A DNA stretch of 64,000 nt from Paraburkholderia franconis (GCF_009362735.1 NZ_WHNP01000009.1:163840-227839), one strand, 5' to 3'. Counted from the first letter of the stretch, positions 26,166 through 39,293 are shown. Translations and numbers: made by a program. Notes: a model not told the origin generated them from the sequence alone.

Positions 26166-27716
26166 TCAGTGCGGCAGCGCCATTCTGATCAGTTCATCAG
26201 GCGATGCCTGGGCCTTCGGCACGCAGCCCGCCATGCGCCCTTCGCGCATGACGATGATGCGATCCGCCACACCAATCACTTCGGCGAGATCGCTTGACAC
26301 CATCACTACCGTGCGCCCCGCCTCGGCCAGCTCGTACAGCAGGTTGTAGATCTCGGCACGCGCGCCGACATCGATGCCGCGCGTGGGCTCATCCATCAGA
26401 AACACTTCAATGCGTTCGGCGAGCCAGCGCGAGAGGATGACCTTCTGCTGGTTGCCGCCCGACAGCGTGCCGATCGCTGTTTCGCCGTTGCGCGTCTTGA
26501 TCGCGAGCTTCTGTATGTAGTCCTGCGCCAGTTCGCGCTCACGTCGCGGATCGAGCAGGAACCGCGCGGGACTGAAATGACGGCGCGCGCTGATATTCAG
26601 GTTGTCCGCCACCGAGGCGATTGCGACGATGCCTTCCTGCTTGCGGTCTTCGGGACACAGCGCGATGCCGGCGCGCACGGCATCGCGCGGGCTCGCGAAA
26701 TTCACGCGCTTGCCGTCGAGTTCGACGTGCCCTGCACTCGCGCGCGTTGCCCCGTAGATCAACTTCATGAGCTCCGAGCGGCCCGCGCCTACGAGCCCGA
26801 AGAAACCCACGATCTCGCCGCGCCGTGCCGTGAACGAGATCGGTTCGGCAAGTCCCGGCCCAAGCAGCCCTTTCGCTTCGAGCAATACGTCTCCGGCGTC
26901 GCGCGGACGATAGCCGTACACATCGGAAATCGAACGGCCCACCATCGCGGCGATCAGCCGATTGCGGTCGAGTTCGGCCACGGATTCGAAGGTCTCGATG
27001 CGCTTGCCATCGCGAAACACCGTGACGCGGTCGCACAGCTCATCCACCTCGTCCATGCGGTGAGTGACGTAGATGATCGCGCGCCCTTCTGCACGCAGCG
27101 CGTTGATGATGCGAAAGAGGTTCTCGGTTTCGCGCGCCGACAGCGAACTCGTGGGTTCATCGAAGGCGATCACGCGCGCGTCGCGCATCAACGCCTTGCC
27201 GATCTCGATCATCTGCCGCTGGCCGATCGAGAGGTTCTTGACAGGCGTGCGTGGATCGATGCGCTCGCCGAGACGCTTGAGTTCATCCATCGCACGCTCG
27301 ACGAGCGCGCGCTCGTCGAGCACGCCAAGGCGATTAGGGAGTTGTCCGAGCATCAGGTTTTCAGCGACCGTCAGCTCGGGCACGAGATGCAGTTCCTGAT
27401 AGATGATTGCGATGCCAGCCTCGATCGCGGCCTTCGTCGTCGCGAACCTGTGTTCGACGCCGTTCAGACGCAACGTGCCTTCCTGCGGCTGATTCACACC
27501 CGACAGCACCTTGAGCAGCGTGGATTTACCCGCGCCGTTCTCTCCCATCAGGCCGTGCACTTCACCAGCGCGCACTTCAAGCGACACCCTGTCGAGCGCG
27601 CGCACGCCCGGAAAGCTCACGGTGATCCCGTGAAGTTCCAGATATGCGCGCTTGCCCTGTTGAGCATCAGCGTTCGCCGCTTCCGTCGCGCCTGCACAAG
27701 TCATGGTTTCAGTCAT
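26166..27716 (-). CDS. araG: L-arabinose ABC transporter ATPase with two nucleotide-binding domains
   Basis: This 516-residue protein has two ABC domains. The first has GENGAGKST and [15 protein letters not shown] with [12 protein letters not shown]. The second has [17 protein letters not shown] and [11 protein letters not shown]. The sequence follows AraG rather than RbsA in the [11 protein letters not shown] region. It works with AraF and AraH to import L-arabinose. Confidence 0.9.
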   Translation of the reverse strand: MTETMTCAGATEAANADAQQGKRAYLELHGITVSFPGVRALDRVSLEVRAGEVHGLMGENGAGKSTLLKVLSGVNQPQEGTLRLNGVEHRFATTKAAIEAGIAIIYQELHLVPELTVAENLMLGQLPNRLGVLDERALVERAMDELKRLGERIDPRTPVKNLSIGQRQMIEIGKALMRDARVIAFDEPTSSLSARETENLFRIINALRAEGRAIIYVTHRMDEVDELCDRVTVFRDGKRIETFESVAELDRNRLIAAMVGRSISDVYGYRPRDAGDVLLEAKGLLGPGLAEPISFTARRGEIVGFFGLVGAGRSELMKLIYGATRASAGHVELDGKRVNFASPRDAVRAGIALCPEDRKQEGIVAIASVADNLNISARRHFSPARFLLDPRRERELAQDYIQKLAIKTRNGETAIGTLSGGNQQKVILSRWLAERIEVFLMDEPTRGIDVGARAEIYNLLYELAEAGRTVVMVSSDLAEVIGVADRIIVMREGRMAGCVPKAQASPDELIRMALPH

Positions 27717-27758
27717 TGCATCCCTGCTCTTCTTTCGCCTTTACGCTCGACGCGATCG

Positions 27759-28763
27759 TCAGATACCCAGTTCCGTGCGCACCGCCTGCCAGTTGTCGCG
27801 CGTCATGAGCTTGCCGGTGGTCTGCGTGTCCGCGGCCGGCTCTTTGCCGCCGCGAATCCAGTCGATGAGGTTCTGCGCGCTTTGCTTGCCGTGGTTCGTC
27901 GAGCTGACAGCGATCGTGCCGAAGAAGCCCGTCGGTTCCTTTTTCTGGAATTCGGCGAACGCCTCACCTGCGCCGTTGATGCCGACGCCAATCACATCCG
28001 CTGAAGGAATGTGCAGCTGCTCGGTCGCACGCACGCCGCCCAGCACGCTTTCCTCGTTCAGCGCGAAAACCACCCACTTCTTGATGTTCGGATGCTTGGA
28101 CAACACGGGCGATGCCGCATTGAAGCCGCCCTCGTCGTCAGTGGTTTTTTGCGGCGCGTCGAAGATGTTGTCCTTCTTGAAGCCGTTCGCGAGCAGCGTC
28201 TGCGTCGCGCCATCCGTGCGCAGCTTTGCAGTCGGCAGCTCATAGTCGGTGATGCGGATCGCACCCACTTCTTCCGGCTTCCAGCCGCGCTTCTTCATTT
28301 CATCGGAGATCGCCTGGCCGACCTGGTTGCCGATCTTGAACGCGGACATGCCCAGGTGCGGGACGTCCCCAAGCGGCTTGCCGGACGAGTCGACCAACTG
28401 GTCATCGACGGTGACGAACTTCATGCTGTAGCGCTTTGCGCGGGCCCGGATGGCCGGTCCGAGACGCACGTCGGGTGCGCAGATCACGAAGCCCTGTGCC
28501 CCTTGTGCGCCGAGGTTGTCGATCGCGGCGAGCACCTTCTCGCCGTCGGGCGTTCCGATGTTGACGACCGAGAAGTTCTCTTTCTGGCCGAGCGCCGTAG
28601 CAGCCTTCTGCTCGTTGATGAACCACGCCTGCTCGGGCATCTTGACGAGAAAGCCGATCTTGGTCGGCGAATCGGCGTGGGCCGCCATGTTCATGCCGAG
28701 CGGCGCGATGCACATTGCCGCAAACATCGCACGGAGCGTGAATCGGCGGATTTTGCTGGTCAT
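27759..28763 (-). CDS. araF: L-arabinose-binding periplasmic protein
   Basis: This 334-residue protein has a signal peptide cleaved after AAHA. The mature part (KIGFLVKMPEQAWFINEQ, then PDGEKVLAAID and FVICAPDVRLGPAI) lines up closely with E. coli AraF, including the VDDQLVDSSGKP and GVGINGAGEA segments. It delivers L-arabinose to AraG/AraH. It lies 42 bp before araG and 48 bp after araA. Confidence 0.93.
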   Translation of the reverse strand: MTSKIRRFTLRAMFAAMCIAPLGMNMAAHADSPTKIGFLVKMPEQAWFINEQKAATALGQKENFSVVNIGTPDGEKVLAAIDNLGAQGAQGFVICAPDVRLGPAIRARAKRYSMKFVTVDDQLVDSSGKPLGDVPHLGMSAFKIGNQVGQAISDEMKKRGWKPEEVGAIRITDYELPTAKLRTDGATQTLLANGFKKDNIFDAPQKTTDDEGGFNAASPVLSKHPNIKKWVVFALNEESVLGGVRATEQLHIPSADVIGVGINGAGEAFAEFQKKEPTGFFGTIAVSSTNHGKQSAQNLIDWIRGGKEPAADTQTTGKLMTRDNWQAVRTELGI

Positions 28764-28811
28764 GTTTCTAGTCTCCTCTGATGTGGTTGTTGCGAAGGGT
28801 CGAGAAAGCGT

Positions 28812-30676
<1,865 letters not shown>

Positions 30677-30784
30677 GTTGTCAGTCCTGCTTCAAAAGTT
30701 TCGTTGCCCCGCGCGATCGTTGCTCTCACCACATTCACGATTCCCAACGCGCACTGACGCGCGCGGACCGTCCTGGTCAGCACT

Positions 30785-32374
30785 TCACGGCGTGCGCTGC
30801 GTTTCCGGTTTGCCCGCATAGCGTCGGCGCAGGTCGAGTGGATTGGCGTCGCGCAGTGCGTCGGGCAGCAGGTTATCGGCGAGATTCTGATAGCAGACCG
30901 GGCGCAGGAAGCGCTCGATGGCCGCCGTTCCCACCGAGGTGCTGCGGCCGTCCGAGGTGGCCGGAAACGGGCCGCCGTGAACCATCGCGTCGCAGACTTC
31001 GACGCCAGTCGGGAACCCGTTCGCGAGCACACGGCCCGCCTTGCGCTCGATGAGCGGCAGCAGCGAGCGCACGAGTTCTCCGTCAGCGGGTGCTGCGTGC
31101 AGCGTGATCGTCAGCTGACCTTCAATCTTGCGCAGCACTGCGCGCAGCTCGAGCGCATCCGCACATTCCACGAGCACGCTGCTAGGCCCAAACACTTCTT
31201 CGCCGAGCGTCGGGTCCGCGAGCAGGTCCTTTGCGCTTACGCGCAACAGTGCTGCCCGCGCACGGCCGGGCGCTGCGTTACCGCGTGCGAGCGTTGTCAC
31301 GCGCGGATGTCGTGTCAACCGTTCGATGCCGCGTTCGTAGTTGCGCTGGATGCCCGGCGTCAGCATCACGCCCGCGCTCGCACCGCTGAATTCCCGCGCG
31401 GCGTCGGCAGCGAAGGCGTCGAACTCAGTGCCCGCCAGCCCGAGCATCAGGCCGGGATTGGTGCAGAACTGGCCGCAGCCCAGCATCGCCGATGTGGCGA
31501 ACTCGCGCGCCAGCGTCTCGCCGCGTGCGGCAAGCGCGCCGGGCAGCAGCACATTTGGATTCACGCTGCTCATTTCTGCATAAACGGGAATCGGCTCGGC
31601 GCGCGCCGCCGCGAGCTTGATTAACGCAAGACCGCCTGCGCGCGAGCCTGTGAACCCCACCGCGCGGATTGCCGGATGCTGGGCCAGCGCACTGCCCACT
31701 TCATGACCCGCGTCGAACAGCAGCGAAAACACGCCCGCAGGCAAGCCGGCTGCCGCGACCGCGTCCTGGATCGCGCGGCCCACGAGTTCCGATGTGCCGG
31801 GATGCGCGGGATGGGCCTTCACGACCACGGGACAACCGGCTGCCAGTGCCGAGGCGGTATCGCCGCCCGCAACCGAAAATGCCAGCGGAAAATTGCTCGC
31901 ACCGAAGACCGCCACAGGACCGACTCCGATGCGCCAGAAGCGCAGATCGGTGCGCGGGGGCTGGCGCTCAGGCAATGCGGGTTCGATGCGCGCATCGAGT
32001 GCGTCGCCGCTGCGCACGACTTCTGCGAACATGCGCAACTGGTTCGCCGTGCGCGCGCGTTCGCCTTCGAGACGCGCACGCGGCAGACCACTTTCTGCCA
32101 TCGCGCGCTCGATGAGTTGATCGCCGAGTGCTTCGATACGCGCCGCGCAATCGTCGAGGAATTGCGCGCGCTTTTCGGCGTGCAACGCGCGATAGATGTC
32201 GAACGCTTCGTCGGCAAGCTCGCAGGCTTTGTCGACGTCGGTGCTCAATGCGCTGTGGAATACAGGTTGTGCAATGGGTTCGCCCGTTGCCGCATCGAGC
32301 GCCTGGAACAGCGCGCCTTCGCCGCGCTTTGCGCGGCCCGCAATCAGCAGTTCACCCGTGAGTTGGATCGTCAT
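30785..32374 (-). CDS. araE: alpha-Ketoglutaric semialdehyde (2,5-dioxovalerate) dehydrogenase
   Basis: It oxidises alpha-ketoglutaric semialdehyde to 2-oxoglutarate, which joins the citric acid cycle. The 529-residue protein is of the KGSADH III-type ALDH group. The catalytic set is Asn161 (ASNFPLAF), Glu267 (YAEMSSVNP) and Cys304 ([10 protein letters not shown]), with EEVFGPSS for NAD. The start ATG at 32374 gives the family length; an open frame to 32650 lacks ALDH sequence. It is 19 bp after araC. Confidence 0.9.
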   Translation of the reverse strand: MTIQLTGELLIAGRAKRGEGALFQALDAATGEPIAQPVFHSALSTDVDKACELADEAFDIYRALHAEKRAQFLDDCAARIEALGDQLIERAMAESGLPRARLEGERARTANQLRMFAEVVRSGDALDARIEPALPERQPPRTDLRFWRIGVGPVAVFGASNFPLAFSVAGGDTASALAAGCPVVVKAHPAHPGTSELVGRAIQDAVAAAGLPAGVFSLLFDAGHEVGSALAQHPAIRAVGFTGSRAGGLALIKLAAARAEPIPVYAEMSSVNPNVLLPGALAARGETLAREFATSAMLGCGQFCTNPGLMLGLAGTEFDAFAADAAREFSGASAGVMLTPGIQRNYERGIERLTRHPRVTTLARGNAAPGRARAALLRVSAKDLLADPTLGEEVFGPSSVLVECADALELRAVLRKIEGQLTITLHAAPADGELVRSLLPLIERKAGRVLANGFPTGVEVCDAMVHGGPFPATSDGRSTSVGTAAIERFLRPVCYQNLADNLLPDALRDANPLDLRRRYAGKPETQRTP

Positions 32375-32393
32375 GATCTGCCTTTGATGCGCG

Positions 32394-34145
32394 TCAGTGC
32401 GAATGGCGCGGCACGGCAGCGCCACGTTTCCCAACGAGGAAGTCGAGGTCGCAGCCTTCGTCTGCCTGCAGCACGTGATCGACATAGAGGCGCGCGTAAC
32501 CGCCACCGCCCACCTGCTCGGCGGCGCCCGGTGCAGCAGCCGGATCGATGTCGGAGAGTCGGCGCTTGAGTTCTTCCTCGCTGATGTCGAGATGCAGGCG
32601 CCCCGCTTCGCAATCGAGCTCGATCCAGTCGCCGTTGCGCACGGCCGCAAGCGGGCCGCCCGCCGCCGCTTCCGGCGCGACGTGCAGCACCACCGTGCCG
32701 TACGCGGTGCCGCTCATGCGCGCGTCGGAGATGCGCACCATGTCCTTGACGCCCTGGCGCAGCAGCTTCGGCGGCAAGCCCATGTTGCCGACCTCGGCCA
32801 TGCCCGGATAGCCTCGCGGTCCGCAATTCTTCATCACGAGGATCGAGTCCTTGTCGACGTCGAGCGATTCGTCTCCAATCGTTGCCTTGTAGTGATCGAA
32901 GTTTTCGAACACCACGGCACGGCCGCGATGCTTGAGCAGCTCCGGTGTCGCCGCCGACGGTTTGAGCACGGCGCCGCGCGGGGCGAGATTGCCGCGCAGG
33001 ATGCAAATGCCGCCGTCCGCGATGAGCGGTTTGTCCAGCGGGCGAATCACCTCGTCGTTGTAGTTGGGCGCCTCGCGTACGTTGTCCCAGATCGACTTGC
33101 CGTTGACGGTCAGCGCGTCGGGATGCGGCAGCAGGTTCGCCTCGCCCAGGCGCCGCAGCACCGCCGGCAGGCCGCCAGCGTAATAGAACTCCTCCATCAG
33201 GAAGCGACCCGACGGTTGCAGATCGACGATGGTCGGCGTGTTGCGGCCGATGCGCATCCAGTCCTCAAGTTCGAGCGGCACGCCGACGCGTCCCGCGATC
33301 GCCTTCAGATGGATCACGGCATTGGTCGAGCCGCCGATCGCCGCATTCGTGCGGATCGCGTTCTCGAATGCCTCGCGCGTGAGGATCTTCGAGAGCTTCA
33401 GATCTTCGAGCGCCATGTGCACGATACGGAGGCCCGACATGTGCGCGAGCACGTAGCGGCGCGCGTCCACGGCCGGAATCGCCGCGTTGTGCGGCAGCGA
33501 TACGCCGAGCGACTCGGCCATGCAGGCCATCGTCGAAGCCGTGCCCATCGTGTTGCACGTACCCGCCGAGCGGGACATGCCCGCTTCCGCCGACAGGAAA
33601 TGGTGAAGATCGATCTCGCCCGCCTTGAGCGATTCGTGCAGTTGCCACACTGCGGTGCCCGAACCGATGTCCTTGCCTTCGAGCTTGCCGTTGAGCATCG
33701 GACCGCCCGTCACGACGATCGCGGGCACGTCGACGCTCGCCGCGCCCATCAGCAACGCGGGCGTTGTCTTGTCACAGCCGCACAGCAGCACGACAGCATC
33801 GATTGGATTGCCGCGGATCGCTTCTTCCACGTCCATTGACGCGAGATTGCGCGTGAGCATCGCTGAAGGACGCAGGTTCGATTCGCCGTTCGAGAACACG
33901 GGGAACTCGACGGGGAAACCGCCCGCTTCATAGATGCCGCGCTTGACGTGCTCCGCGAGCTTGCGGAAATGCGCATTGCAGGGCGTAAGTTCGGACCACG
34001 TGTTGCAGATGCCGATGATCGGACGGCCATCGAATTCGTGATCGGGAATGCCCTGATTCTTCATCCAGCTTCGATACATGAAGCCGTTCTTGTCAGTGGT
34101 GCCGAACCACTGCTGGGACCGCAATTTGGGTTTGGTTGCCGACAT
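32394..34145 (-). CDS. araC: L-arabonate dehydratase (IlvD/Edd family)
   Basis: It removes water from L-arabonate to give L-2-keto-3-deoxyarabonate. The 583-residue IlvD/Edd protein carries the cluster-binding cysteines Cys56 (TPCNAH), Cys124 ([10 protein letters not shown]) and Cys197 (SAGTCNTMG), spaced as in characterised sugar-acid dehydratases that use a [2Fe-2S] cluster and Mg. It is the first gene of the arabinose operon and is divergent from a LysR gene. Relatives also accept D-fuconate or D-galactonate, so a wider substrate range is possible. Confidence 0.9.
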   Translation of the reverse strand: MSATKPKLRSQQWFGTTDKNGFMYRSWMKNQGIPDHEFDGRPIIGICNTWSELTPCNAHFRKLAEHVKRGIYEAGGFPVEFPVFSNGESNLRPSAMLTRNLASMDVEEAIRGNPIDAVVLLCGCDKTTPALLMGAASVDVPAIVVTGGPMLNGKLEGKDIGSGTAVWQLHESLKAGEIDLHHFLSAEAGMSRSAGTCNTMGTASTMACMAESLGVSLPHNAAIPAVDARRYVLAHMSGLRIVHMALEDLKLSKILTREAFENAIRTNAAIGGSTNAVIHLKAIAGRVGVPLELEDWMRIGRNTPTIVDLQPSGRFLMEEFYYAGGLPAVLRRLGEANLLPHPDALTVNGKSIWDNVREAPNYNDEVIRPLDKPLIADGGICILRGNLAPRGAVLKPSAATPELLKHRGRAVVFENFDHYKATIGDESLDVDKDSILVMKNCGPRGYPGMAEVGNMGLPPKLLRQGVKDMVRISDARMSGTAYGTVVLHVAPEAAAGGPLAAVRNGDWIELDCEAGRLHLDISEEELKRRLSDIDPAAAPGAAEQVGGGGYARLYVDHVLQADEGCDLDFLVGKRGAAVPRHSH

Positions 34146-34263
34146 CGTCTGTCTTGTGGGAGGGTCAGATTTGCGTGCAGTGTATGAACAAAATTGATAA
34201 CCTACTAATGAAAAGTTGGACGCTTCCCATATCAGTTCATATATCGGTATTAATACTTAGTCG
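34146..34263. promoter_or_regulatory. Divergent araC / lysR control region
   Basis: This 118-bp AT-rich gap must carry both promoters. GTATTAATAC (34247-34256) is a perfect palindrome ending 8 bp before the lysR start, a place suited to autoregulation. No Shine-Dalgarno sequence is visible before the lysR ATG. Confidence 0.55.
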
Positions 34264-35220
34264 ATGCTGGATACGAACCCCTGGTACGTGCGCACACGCC
34301 TGAAAACACGGCAATTGCTGCTCGTCGTCGCGCTTGCAGAGGAAGGCAACATTCATCGCGCCGCGGCGGCGCTGAACATGACGCAGCCAGCCGCTTCCAA
34401 GTTGCTGCGTGAACTGGAAGAGATGGTTGGGGCAGTTCTGTTCGAACGCATGCCGCGCGGGGTGCGGCCAACGCTCTACGGCGATGCGCTGATCCGGCAC
34501 GCACGTGTCGTGCTGGGCAGTCTCGAACAGGCCCAGGATGAACTCGCCGCTCTCAAGGCTGGACGCCTCGGTCATGTTGCGGTGGGCGCCATCACGTCGC
34601 CAGGTGTGCGTGTTCTTCCGGCGGCTGTCGCGGCTGTCAAGCGCATGCACGCGAACATACGTATTTCGGTCGAAATAGACACCAGCAATGTGCTGCTCGA
34701 GCGTCTGGGGCAAGACAAGCTCGACATAGTAATCGGGCGGCTGTCGGCCGAACACGACAAGCTTCAGTTGCGTTACGAGGCGCTCGCGGGCGAACCGGTC
34801 CGAGCCGTGGTTCGCCGAGGTCATCCGCTGCTGACCGGGGCGCCAATCGAGCTGTCCGACGTCCAGCGCAGCGCGTGGATCGTGCCACCAGCGGGCAGTG
34901 TGCTACGGCACCGTTTCGAGCTGATGTTTCAGCGTGCAAGCCTTCCTCCGCCGTCGAATGTCGTCGAAACGGCCGCTCTGCTCTTTGTCACGCGCGTGCT
35001 GGAAAAAAGCGACATGATTGCCGTGCTCGCAGAAGACGTTGCGCGCTACTACGCGGCTCACGGCATGGTTGAAATTCTGCCTCTACCGATGGAGTGCAGA
35101 ATGGACGACTTCGGGCTGATCACCCACGGTGAAAAACTGCTCTCCCCCGCTGCTGCCCTGATGATCGACGCGCTGCGCGCAGCGAGCCGCGAGACGTATG
35201 ACCTGCCCTATCCTGCTTGA
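34264..35220 (+). CDS. LysR-family regulator of the arabinose/galactose genes (GbpR-like)
   Basis: This 318-residue regulator has the helix-turn-helix at about 20-65 (IHRAAAALNMTQPAASKLLRELEE) and then the effector domain. The opening WYVRTRLKTRQLLLVVALAEEGN matches regulators of sugar-acid and galactose/arabinose catabolism such as GbpR. It is divergent from araC and probably activates the arabinose operon on sensing a sugar or sugar acid. There is no visible ribosome-binding site, which may keep its level low. Confidence 0.87.
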   Translation: MLDTNPWYVRTRLKTRQLLLVVALAEEGNIHRAAAALNMTQPAASKLLRELEEMVGAVLFERMPRGVRPTLYGDALIRHARVVLGSLEQAQDELAALKAGRLGHVAVGAITSPGVRVLPAAVAAVKRMHANIRISVEIDTSNVLLERLGQDKLDIVIGRLSAEHDKLQLRYEALAGEPVRAVVRRGHPLLTGAPIELSDVQRSAWIVPPAGSVLRHRFELMFQRASLPPPSNVVETAALLFVTRVLEKSDMIAVLAEDVARYYAAHGMVEILPLPMECRMDDFGLITHGEKLLSPAAALMIDALRAASRETYDLPYPA

Positions 35221-35604
35221 ACACGCGCGATCGATGCCTGTTCAATCAACTTGTGCAGAGAAGTGACAAGCACGCAGGGTCCACGACCGCACGCGCGATC
35301 TCCCGTTGTGGGCACGCCAATCGATTGATGACGACGTTCGGCGCATCGGCATCACGTGCGACCAGTTCCTTGAACGTCTCGTCCGGCATGACGGCATCAT
35401 GCGCGCACCCCGCGCCGTTGAAGCCGATTATCCGGCCGCATCGCTCCATTGCGGCGTAGAGCCCCGCTTTGGCGCGGTCTCCCGTCCAGGTGTCCCTTCT
35501 ACCAAACTTTGCTCCTCTGGCTGGCCCCATATCCCCGCCCGTTCTCGCGCGCCGACGCGTCCGTAGTTACCCGGGTCCCCGGCAAACGGGCTTGCCATTT
35601 TAGC
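35221..35604. other. Intergenic stretch, possible decayed minus-strand coding remnant
   Basis: No intact gene was identified. A minus-strand frame at 35246-35530 encodes a coding-like stretch (IIGFNGAGCAHDAV, then PNVVINRLACPQREIARAVV) without a recognisable family. It may be a relic left when the phthalate and arabinose modules were joined. Confidence 0.35.
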
Positions 35605-35614
35605 TAGATATCTA
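35605..35614. promoter_or_regulatory. Phthalate operator palindrome before ophA2
   Basis: TAGATATCTA is a perfect 10-bp palindrome 54 bp upstream of the ophA2 start. The identical sequence recurs at 43721 and variants occur at 43627 and 39231, all before phthalate genes. A MarR-type operator is the likely role. Confidence 0.68.
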
Positions 35615-35667
35615 ATAGAATTTGGCAACACCTGTTGATGAAGGCGACCTCTCGCCGGGAGACAAAC

Positions 35668-36999
35668 ATGCTGACTCACGAAGAAAATGAACTGCTGTGC
35701 CGTGTTGAAGGCGATGCGCCGATGGGGCAGTTGATGCGCCGCCACTGGACCCCCGTCTGCCTGATCGAGGAAGTGAGCGAGCCGGATGGCGCGCCGGTGA
35801 AAGCGCGTGTGTTTGGCGAGGATCTGGTCGTGTTCCGCGATACCGAAGGCCGCGTTGGCGTGATGGACGAGTATTGCCCGCACCGCCGGGTGTCGCTGGT
35901 TTATGGCCGCAACGAAGACTGCGGCCTGCGCTGCCTGTACCACGGCTGGAAGTTCGACGTGCTCGGCAACGTGATCGAAATGGTGTCCGAGCCCGCCTCG
36001 AGCTGCATGACCGACAAGGTCAAGCACAAGGCCTTTCCGACTCACGAATGGGGCGGCATGGTGTGGGCATACATGGGTCCGCAGGACGCTGTACCCGAAT
36101 TCGTTCCGCCCGCGTGGGCGCCAGGCGCGGACACCCTCGTGAGCATCGCAAAGGCGCTGCTGCCCTGCAACTGGGCACAGATTCTCGAAGGCGCGATCGA
36201 TTCCGCGCACAGTTCGAGCCTTCATTCGTCAGACTTCGTGCCGGCGCGCGTTGGCGGCGCCGAGGCCACTTCGAAAAACTGGCTGCGTCCCTCCACCGAC
36301 AAGGCGCCGCGCCTGCGGGTCGAGCGCACCGGTTACGGTTTTCGCTACGCCGCGCTGCGCCGCCCGATCTTCAACGCCAACACGCACGACTACGTGCGCT
36401 CCACGGTATTCGTTGCACCCGCAACCGTGCTGATTCCGCCGAACAATCTCTACAACGTCGCGAACATCAACGTGCCGATGGACGATACGAACACTGCGTT
36501 CTACTTCATCGCATGGGGCGATCCGGCGACCACGCCGGAAACCGAAACCTGGCGCAAATTCCTGCATCAGCAGGTCGGTGTTGATCTGGACGAACGCTAC
36601 CGTCCGCTGCGCAATCACGAGAACCGCTTCTGGCAGGACCGCGCAGCGATGGCGACTGGAAACTTCACCGGCATCACGGGCTTCCCGAACCAGGACATCG
36701 CGATGTGGGTCACGATGGGCCCGATTGCGAACCGTTCGGACGAGCGTCTCGGCGCGAGCGATCTCGCCATCGTCGAATTCCGACGGCGCATGCTCGACGC
36801 GCTCGCCGAGTTCCAGCAAGGTGACGAAGCGATCGGCACGGGTGCGAAAGCGATCGCACATGACGTCTGCTCGTATCAGGCAGTCGTGCCGAAGGAGATC
36901 GACTGGCGCACCTATGAGGCCCGCTATGTCAGCGCGAAGCACGCGCTGCCCGAAGACCAGGCAGCCGTAGTCGCGACCGACTATCAGGTCTCGCAATAA
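35668..36999 (+). CDS. ophA2: Phthalate 4,5-dioxygenase, oxygenase subunit
   Basis: It adds O2 to phthalate to give the cis-4,5-dihydrodiol, using electrons from OphA1. The 443-residue Rieske oxygenase starts at the ATG preceded by GGGAGAC. Rieske [2Fe-2S] ligands are Cys70-x-His72 and Cys89-x2-His92 ([14 protein letters not shown]). Mononuclear iron ligands Asp178, His181 and His186 are in [15 protein letters not shown]. The sequence is typical of the phthalate/vanillate-type single-subunit oxygenases. ophB follows by 16 bp. The operator at 35605 suggests MarR control. Confidence 0.92.
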   Translation: MLTHEENELLCRVEGDAPMGQLMRRHWTPVCLIEEVSEPDGAPVKARVFGEDLVVFRDTEGRVGVMDEYCPHRRVSLVYGRNEDCGLRCLYHGWKFDVLGNVIEMVSEPASSCMTDKVKHKAFPTHEWGGMVWAYMGPQDAVPEFVPPAWAPGADTLVSIAKALLPCNWAQILEGAIDSAHSSSLHSSDFVPARVGGAEATSKNWLRPSTDKAPRLRVERTGYGFRYAALRRPIFNANTHDYVRSTVFVAPATVLIPPNNLYNVANINVPMDDTNTAFYFIAWGDPATTPETETWRKFLHQQVGVDLDERYRPLRNHENRFWQDRAAMATGNFTGITGFPNQDIAMWVTMGPIANRSDERLGASDLAIVEFRRRMLDALAEFQQGDEAIGTGAKAIAHDVCSYQAVVPKEIDWRTYEARYVSAKHALPEDQAAVVATDYQVSQ

Positions 37000-37015
37000 C
37001 GGAGGGCGCAAGGCC

Positions 37016-38191
37016 ATGGAAGATCGCCGCTTGCGCATTGGGGTAGCAGGACTGGGGCGGGCGTTCTCGCTGATGCTGCCCACCTTCCTGCGCGACCCGA
37101 GAGTCCAGCTCGTTGCCGCGTGCGATCCGCGTGAAGGAGCGCGGCGGCAGTTCGCCGCCGACTTCGACGCGCGAACCTACGCCGACGTGTTGCAACTGGC
37201 CGACGATCCCAACGTGGAAGTCGTCTACGTGGCGAGCCCACATCAGTTCCACGCGCAGCACACGGAAATTGCCGCGGCGAAAGGCAAACACGTGCTGGTC
37301 GAAAAGCCGATGGCGCTCGACGCGGCCGACTGCGAACGCATGATCGCCGCGTGCCGCACCGCGAACGTGCATCTGATCGTCGGCCATTGCCACAGCTTCG
37401 ACACGCCGTATCTGCGCGCACGCGAACTGATCCGGGAAGGGGATTTCGGCGCGGTGAAGATGATCCAGGCGGTCAACTACACCGACTACCTCTACCGGCC
37501 GCGCCGGCCCGAGGAACTGATGACGGCCGAAGGCGGCGGCGCCGTCTTCAGTCAGGCGGCTCACCAGGTCGATATCGTGCGCTTGCTCGCCGGCTCTCGC
37601 GCGGTTCGGCTACGCGCGAGCGTCGGCCGGTGGGACCCGGCACGCCCCACCGAAGGCGCGTATTCCGCGCTGCTCTGGTTCGAAAACGGAGCTTATGCAT
37701 CCCTCTCCTATAACGGATACGGCCATTTCAACAGCGACGAGTGGACTGGCTGGATCGGCGAGATGGGCGACCAGACGAGCCCGGATGCGTACGGCAATGC
37801 CCGCAGGCGCCTGGCGACGCTCGCCTCGTCGAACGACGAAGCACAGCTGAAGGCTGCCGGCACGTACGGCGGATCGGCATACAAACCGCCTTGCGTCTGC
37901 GCAGACGAACCGCCGCGATTTCATCAGCATTTCGGTCCGGTCATCGTCTCGTGCGAACGCGCGGACCTGCGGCCCCTGCCCGACTCGATCGTCGTGTACG
38001 GCGACCACCGGCGCGAGACGCTGCCGCTTTCGCGCCCGGCTGTGCCGCGCGCCGAGGTCATCGACGAACTGTATAGCGCCGTTGTCGAGGGACGACCGCC
38101 TCTTCACGACGGAGAATGGGCAAAGGGCACGCTGGAAATTTGCCTCGCCATACTGAAGTCGAGCGAGGCGGGCGCAGACGTCCTGCTCTGA
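37016..38191 (+). CDS. ophB: cis-4,5-Dihydro-4,5-dihydroxyphthalate dehydrogenase
   Basis: It re-aromatises the dihydrodiol to 4,5-dihydroxyphthalate with NAD. The 391-residue Gfo/Idh/MocA-family protein has the Rossmann motif GVAGLGRAF at residues 8-16 and [12 protein letters not shown] near 97. It follows ophA2 directly and matches Pht4/OphB in order and length. A bidirectional terminator separates it from ophE. Confidence 0.88.
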   Translation: MEDRRLRIGVAGLGRAFSLMLPTFLRDPRVQLVAACDPREGARRQFAADFDARTYADVLQLADDPNVEVVYVASPHQFHAQHTEIAAAKGKHVLVEKPMALDAADCERMIAACRTANVHLIVGHCHSFDTPYLRARELIREGDFGAVKMIQAVNYTDYLYRPRRPEELMTAEGGGAVFSQAAHQVDIVRLLAGSRAVRLRASVGRWDPARPTEGAYSALLWFENGAYASLSYNGYGHFNSDEWTGWIGEMGDQTSPDAYGNARRRLATLASSNDEAQLKAAGTYGGSAYKPPCVCADEPPRFHQHFGPVIVSCERADLRPLPDSIVVYGDHRRETLPLSRPAVPRAEVIDELYSAVVEGRPPLHDGEWAKGTLEICLAILKSSEAGADVLL

Positions 38192-38225
38192 TATCGATGT
38201 GCTGCTCCGCCAACCGGCGACAACG

Positions 38226-38253
38226 AAAAAGCCTTCGTACGCGAAGGCTTTTT
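38226..38253. terminator. Bidirectional terminator between ophB and ophE
   Basis: AAAAAGCCTTCG and CGAAGGCTTTTT form a perfect 12-bp stem with loop TACG. T runs follow on both strands, so it can end both the rightward ophA2-ophB and the leftward ophE transcript. Confidence 0.85.
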
Positions 38254-38284
38254 TTACTTCTGTACGAATGTCACCGATCCACCG

Positions 38285-39157
38285 CTACGCGGCGCACTCG
38301 CGCGCCGGGTCGCGCTGCGCGACGTACGCCCCAAAGCGCAGCGAAAAATCGACCGCCCTCACGTGCTTCGTGAGCCCACCCACGGAAATGCGGTTCACGC
38401 CCGTCTCGGCAATCGCGCGCAGCGTTTCTGTCGTCACACCGCCCGACACCTCCAGACTGGCACGCCCCTCGTTGAGGCGCACGGCCTCGCGCATGGCATC
38501 GAGCGAGAAGTTGTCGAGCAGGATCGATCTGGCGCCCGATTCCAGCGCTCGCGCCAGCTCGTCGAGCGTTTCCACCTCGACCTGAAGCGGCACGCCAGCA
38601 CCAAGTGCCTGGGCGGCGCGAATCGTCGGCGCAATGCCGCCGCCCGCTGCGATGTGGTTTTCCTTGATCAGGATGCCGTCGTAAAGTCCCCGCCGATGGT
38701 TCTCTCCGCCGCCCACGCGCACCGCGTACTTTTGCGCGAGGCGCAGTCCCGGCAGCGTTTTTCTCGTATCGAGAATGCGCGCCGCCGTGCCTTCGACAAT
38801 GCACGCCATGGCGCGTGTTGCCGTGGCCACGCCCGAAAGCAGCTGCAGAAAGTTGAGCGCGGTGCGCTCGGCGATAAGCATGCTGCGCGCGGGCCCGGCG
38901 ATCCTGCACACGGGCTGCCCTTCACGCATCCATTCGCCTTCGCCGACGAACCATTCGATCGTGATGCGCGGGTCCGTCTGCAGCGTTTCGTCGAACCATG
39001 GCCTGCCGCACAGGAGCGCGGCCTCGCGCACGGTGAGGACCGCCTCGGCAGAACCGGCAGGGTCGATCAGTTGTGAAGTCCAGTCGTTATCGCCGACATC
39101 TTCCGCGAGCGCTTCGCGGACGTTGCGCGTCATGGCCGCGCGGGTCATTGCATCCAT
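38285..39157 (-). CDS. ophE: Quinolinate phosphoribosyltransferase homologue of the phthalate cluster
   Basis: The 290-residue protein matches NadC, which makes nicotinate mononucleotide from quinolinate and PRPP. The active-site segments DTRKTLPGLR, VGGGENHRRGLYDGILIKENH and the glycine-rich end are intact. A NadC-like gene (ophE) is known in Burkholderia phthalate clusters. Since phthalate mimics quinolinate, a second copy may keep NAD synthesis going during growth on phthalate. The start at 39157 is one of three in-frame ATGs. The gene has its own upstream palindrome at 39231. Confidence 0.86.
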   Translation of the reverse strand: MDAMTRAAMTRNVREALAEDVGDNDWTSQLIDPAGSAEAVLTVREAALLCGRPWFDETLQTDPRITIEWFVGEGEWMREGQPVCRIAGPARSMLIAERTALNFLQLLSGVATATRAMACIVEGTAARILDTRKTLPGLRLAQKYAVRVGGGENHRRGLYDGILIKENHIAAGGGIAPTIRAAQALGAGVPLQVEVETLDELARALESGARSILLDNFSLDAMREAVRLNEGRASLEVSGGVTTETLRAIAETGVNRISVGGLTKHVRAVDFSLRFGAYVAQRDPARECAA

Positions 39158-39230
39158 TTCAGGGTCCGTATATTGAGCGGGAAAGCAGCTTGAAGCCACC
39201 TGCTGCCGCGCATGGGCGCGGCCGTCAATA

Positions 39231-39248
39231 TTATTAGATATTTAATAA
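39231..39248. promoter_or_regulatory. Imperfect phthalate operator palindrome before ophE
   Basis: TTATTAGAT and ATTTAATAA form a near-perfect 9-bp inverted repeat containing TAGATAT, the core of the operator at 35605 and 43721. It lies 74 bp upstream of the ophE start and 46 bp after the end of the marR coding region. Confidence 0.55.
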
Positions 39249-39293
39249 AATTGAACCCGGGGAACGACCTATGAAATCAGGAAACCGCCGGCC

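Noticed and set aside
26577..28004. Long rightward open frame of 475 codons opposite araG/araF
   Set aside because: It is antisense to two genes with clear family motifs; its composition (Arg, His, Ala rich) is that of a GC-rich shadow frame.
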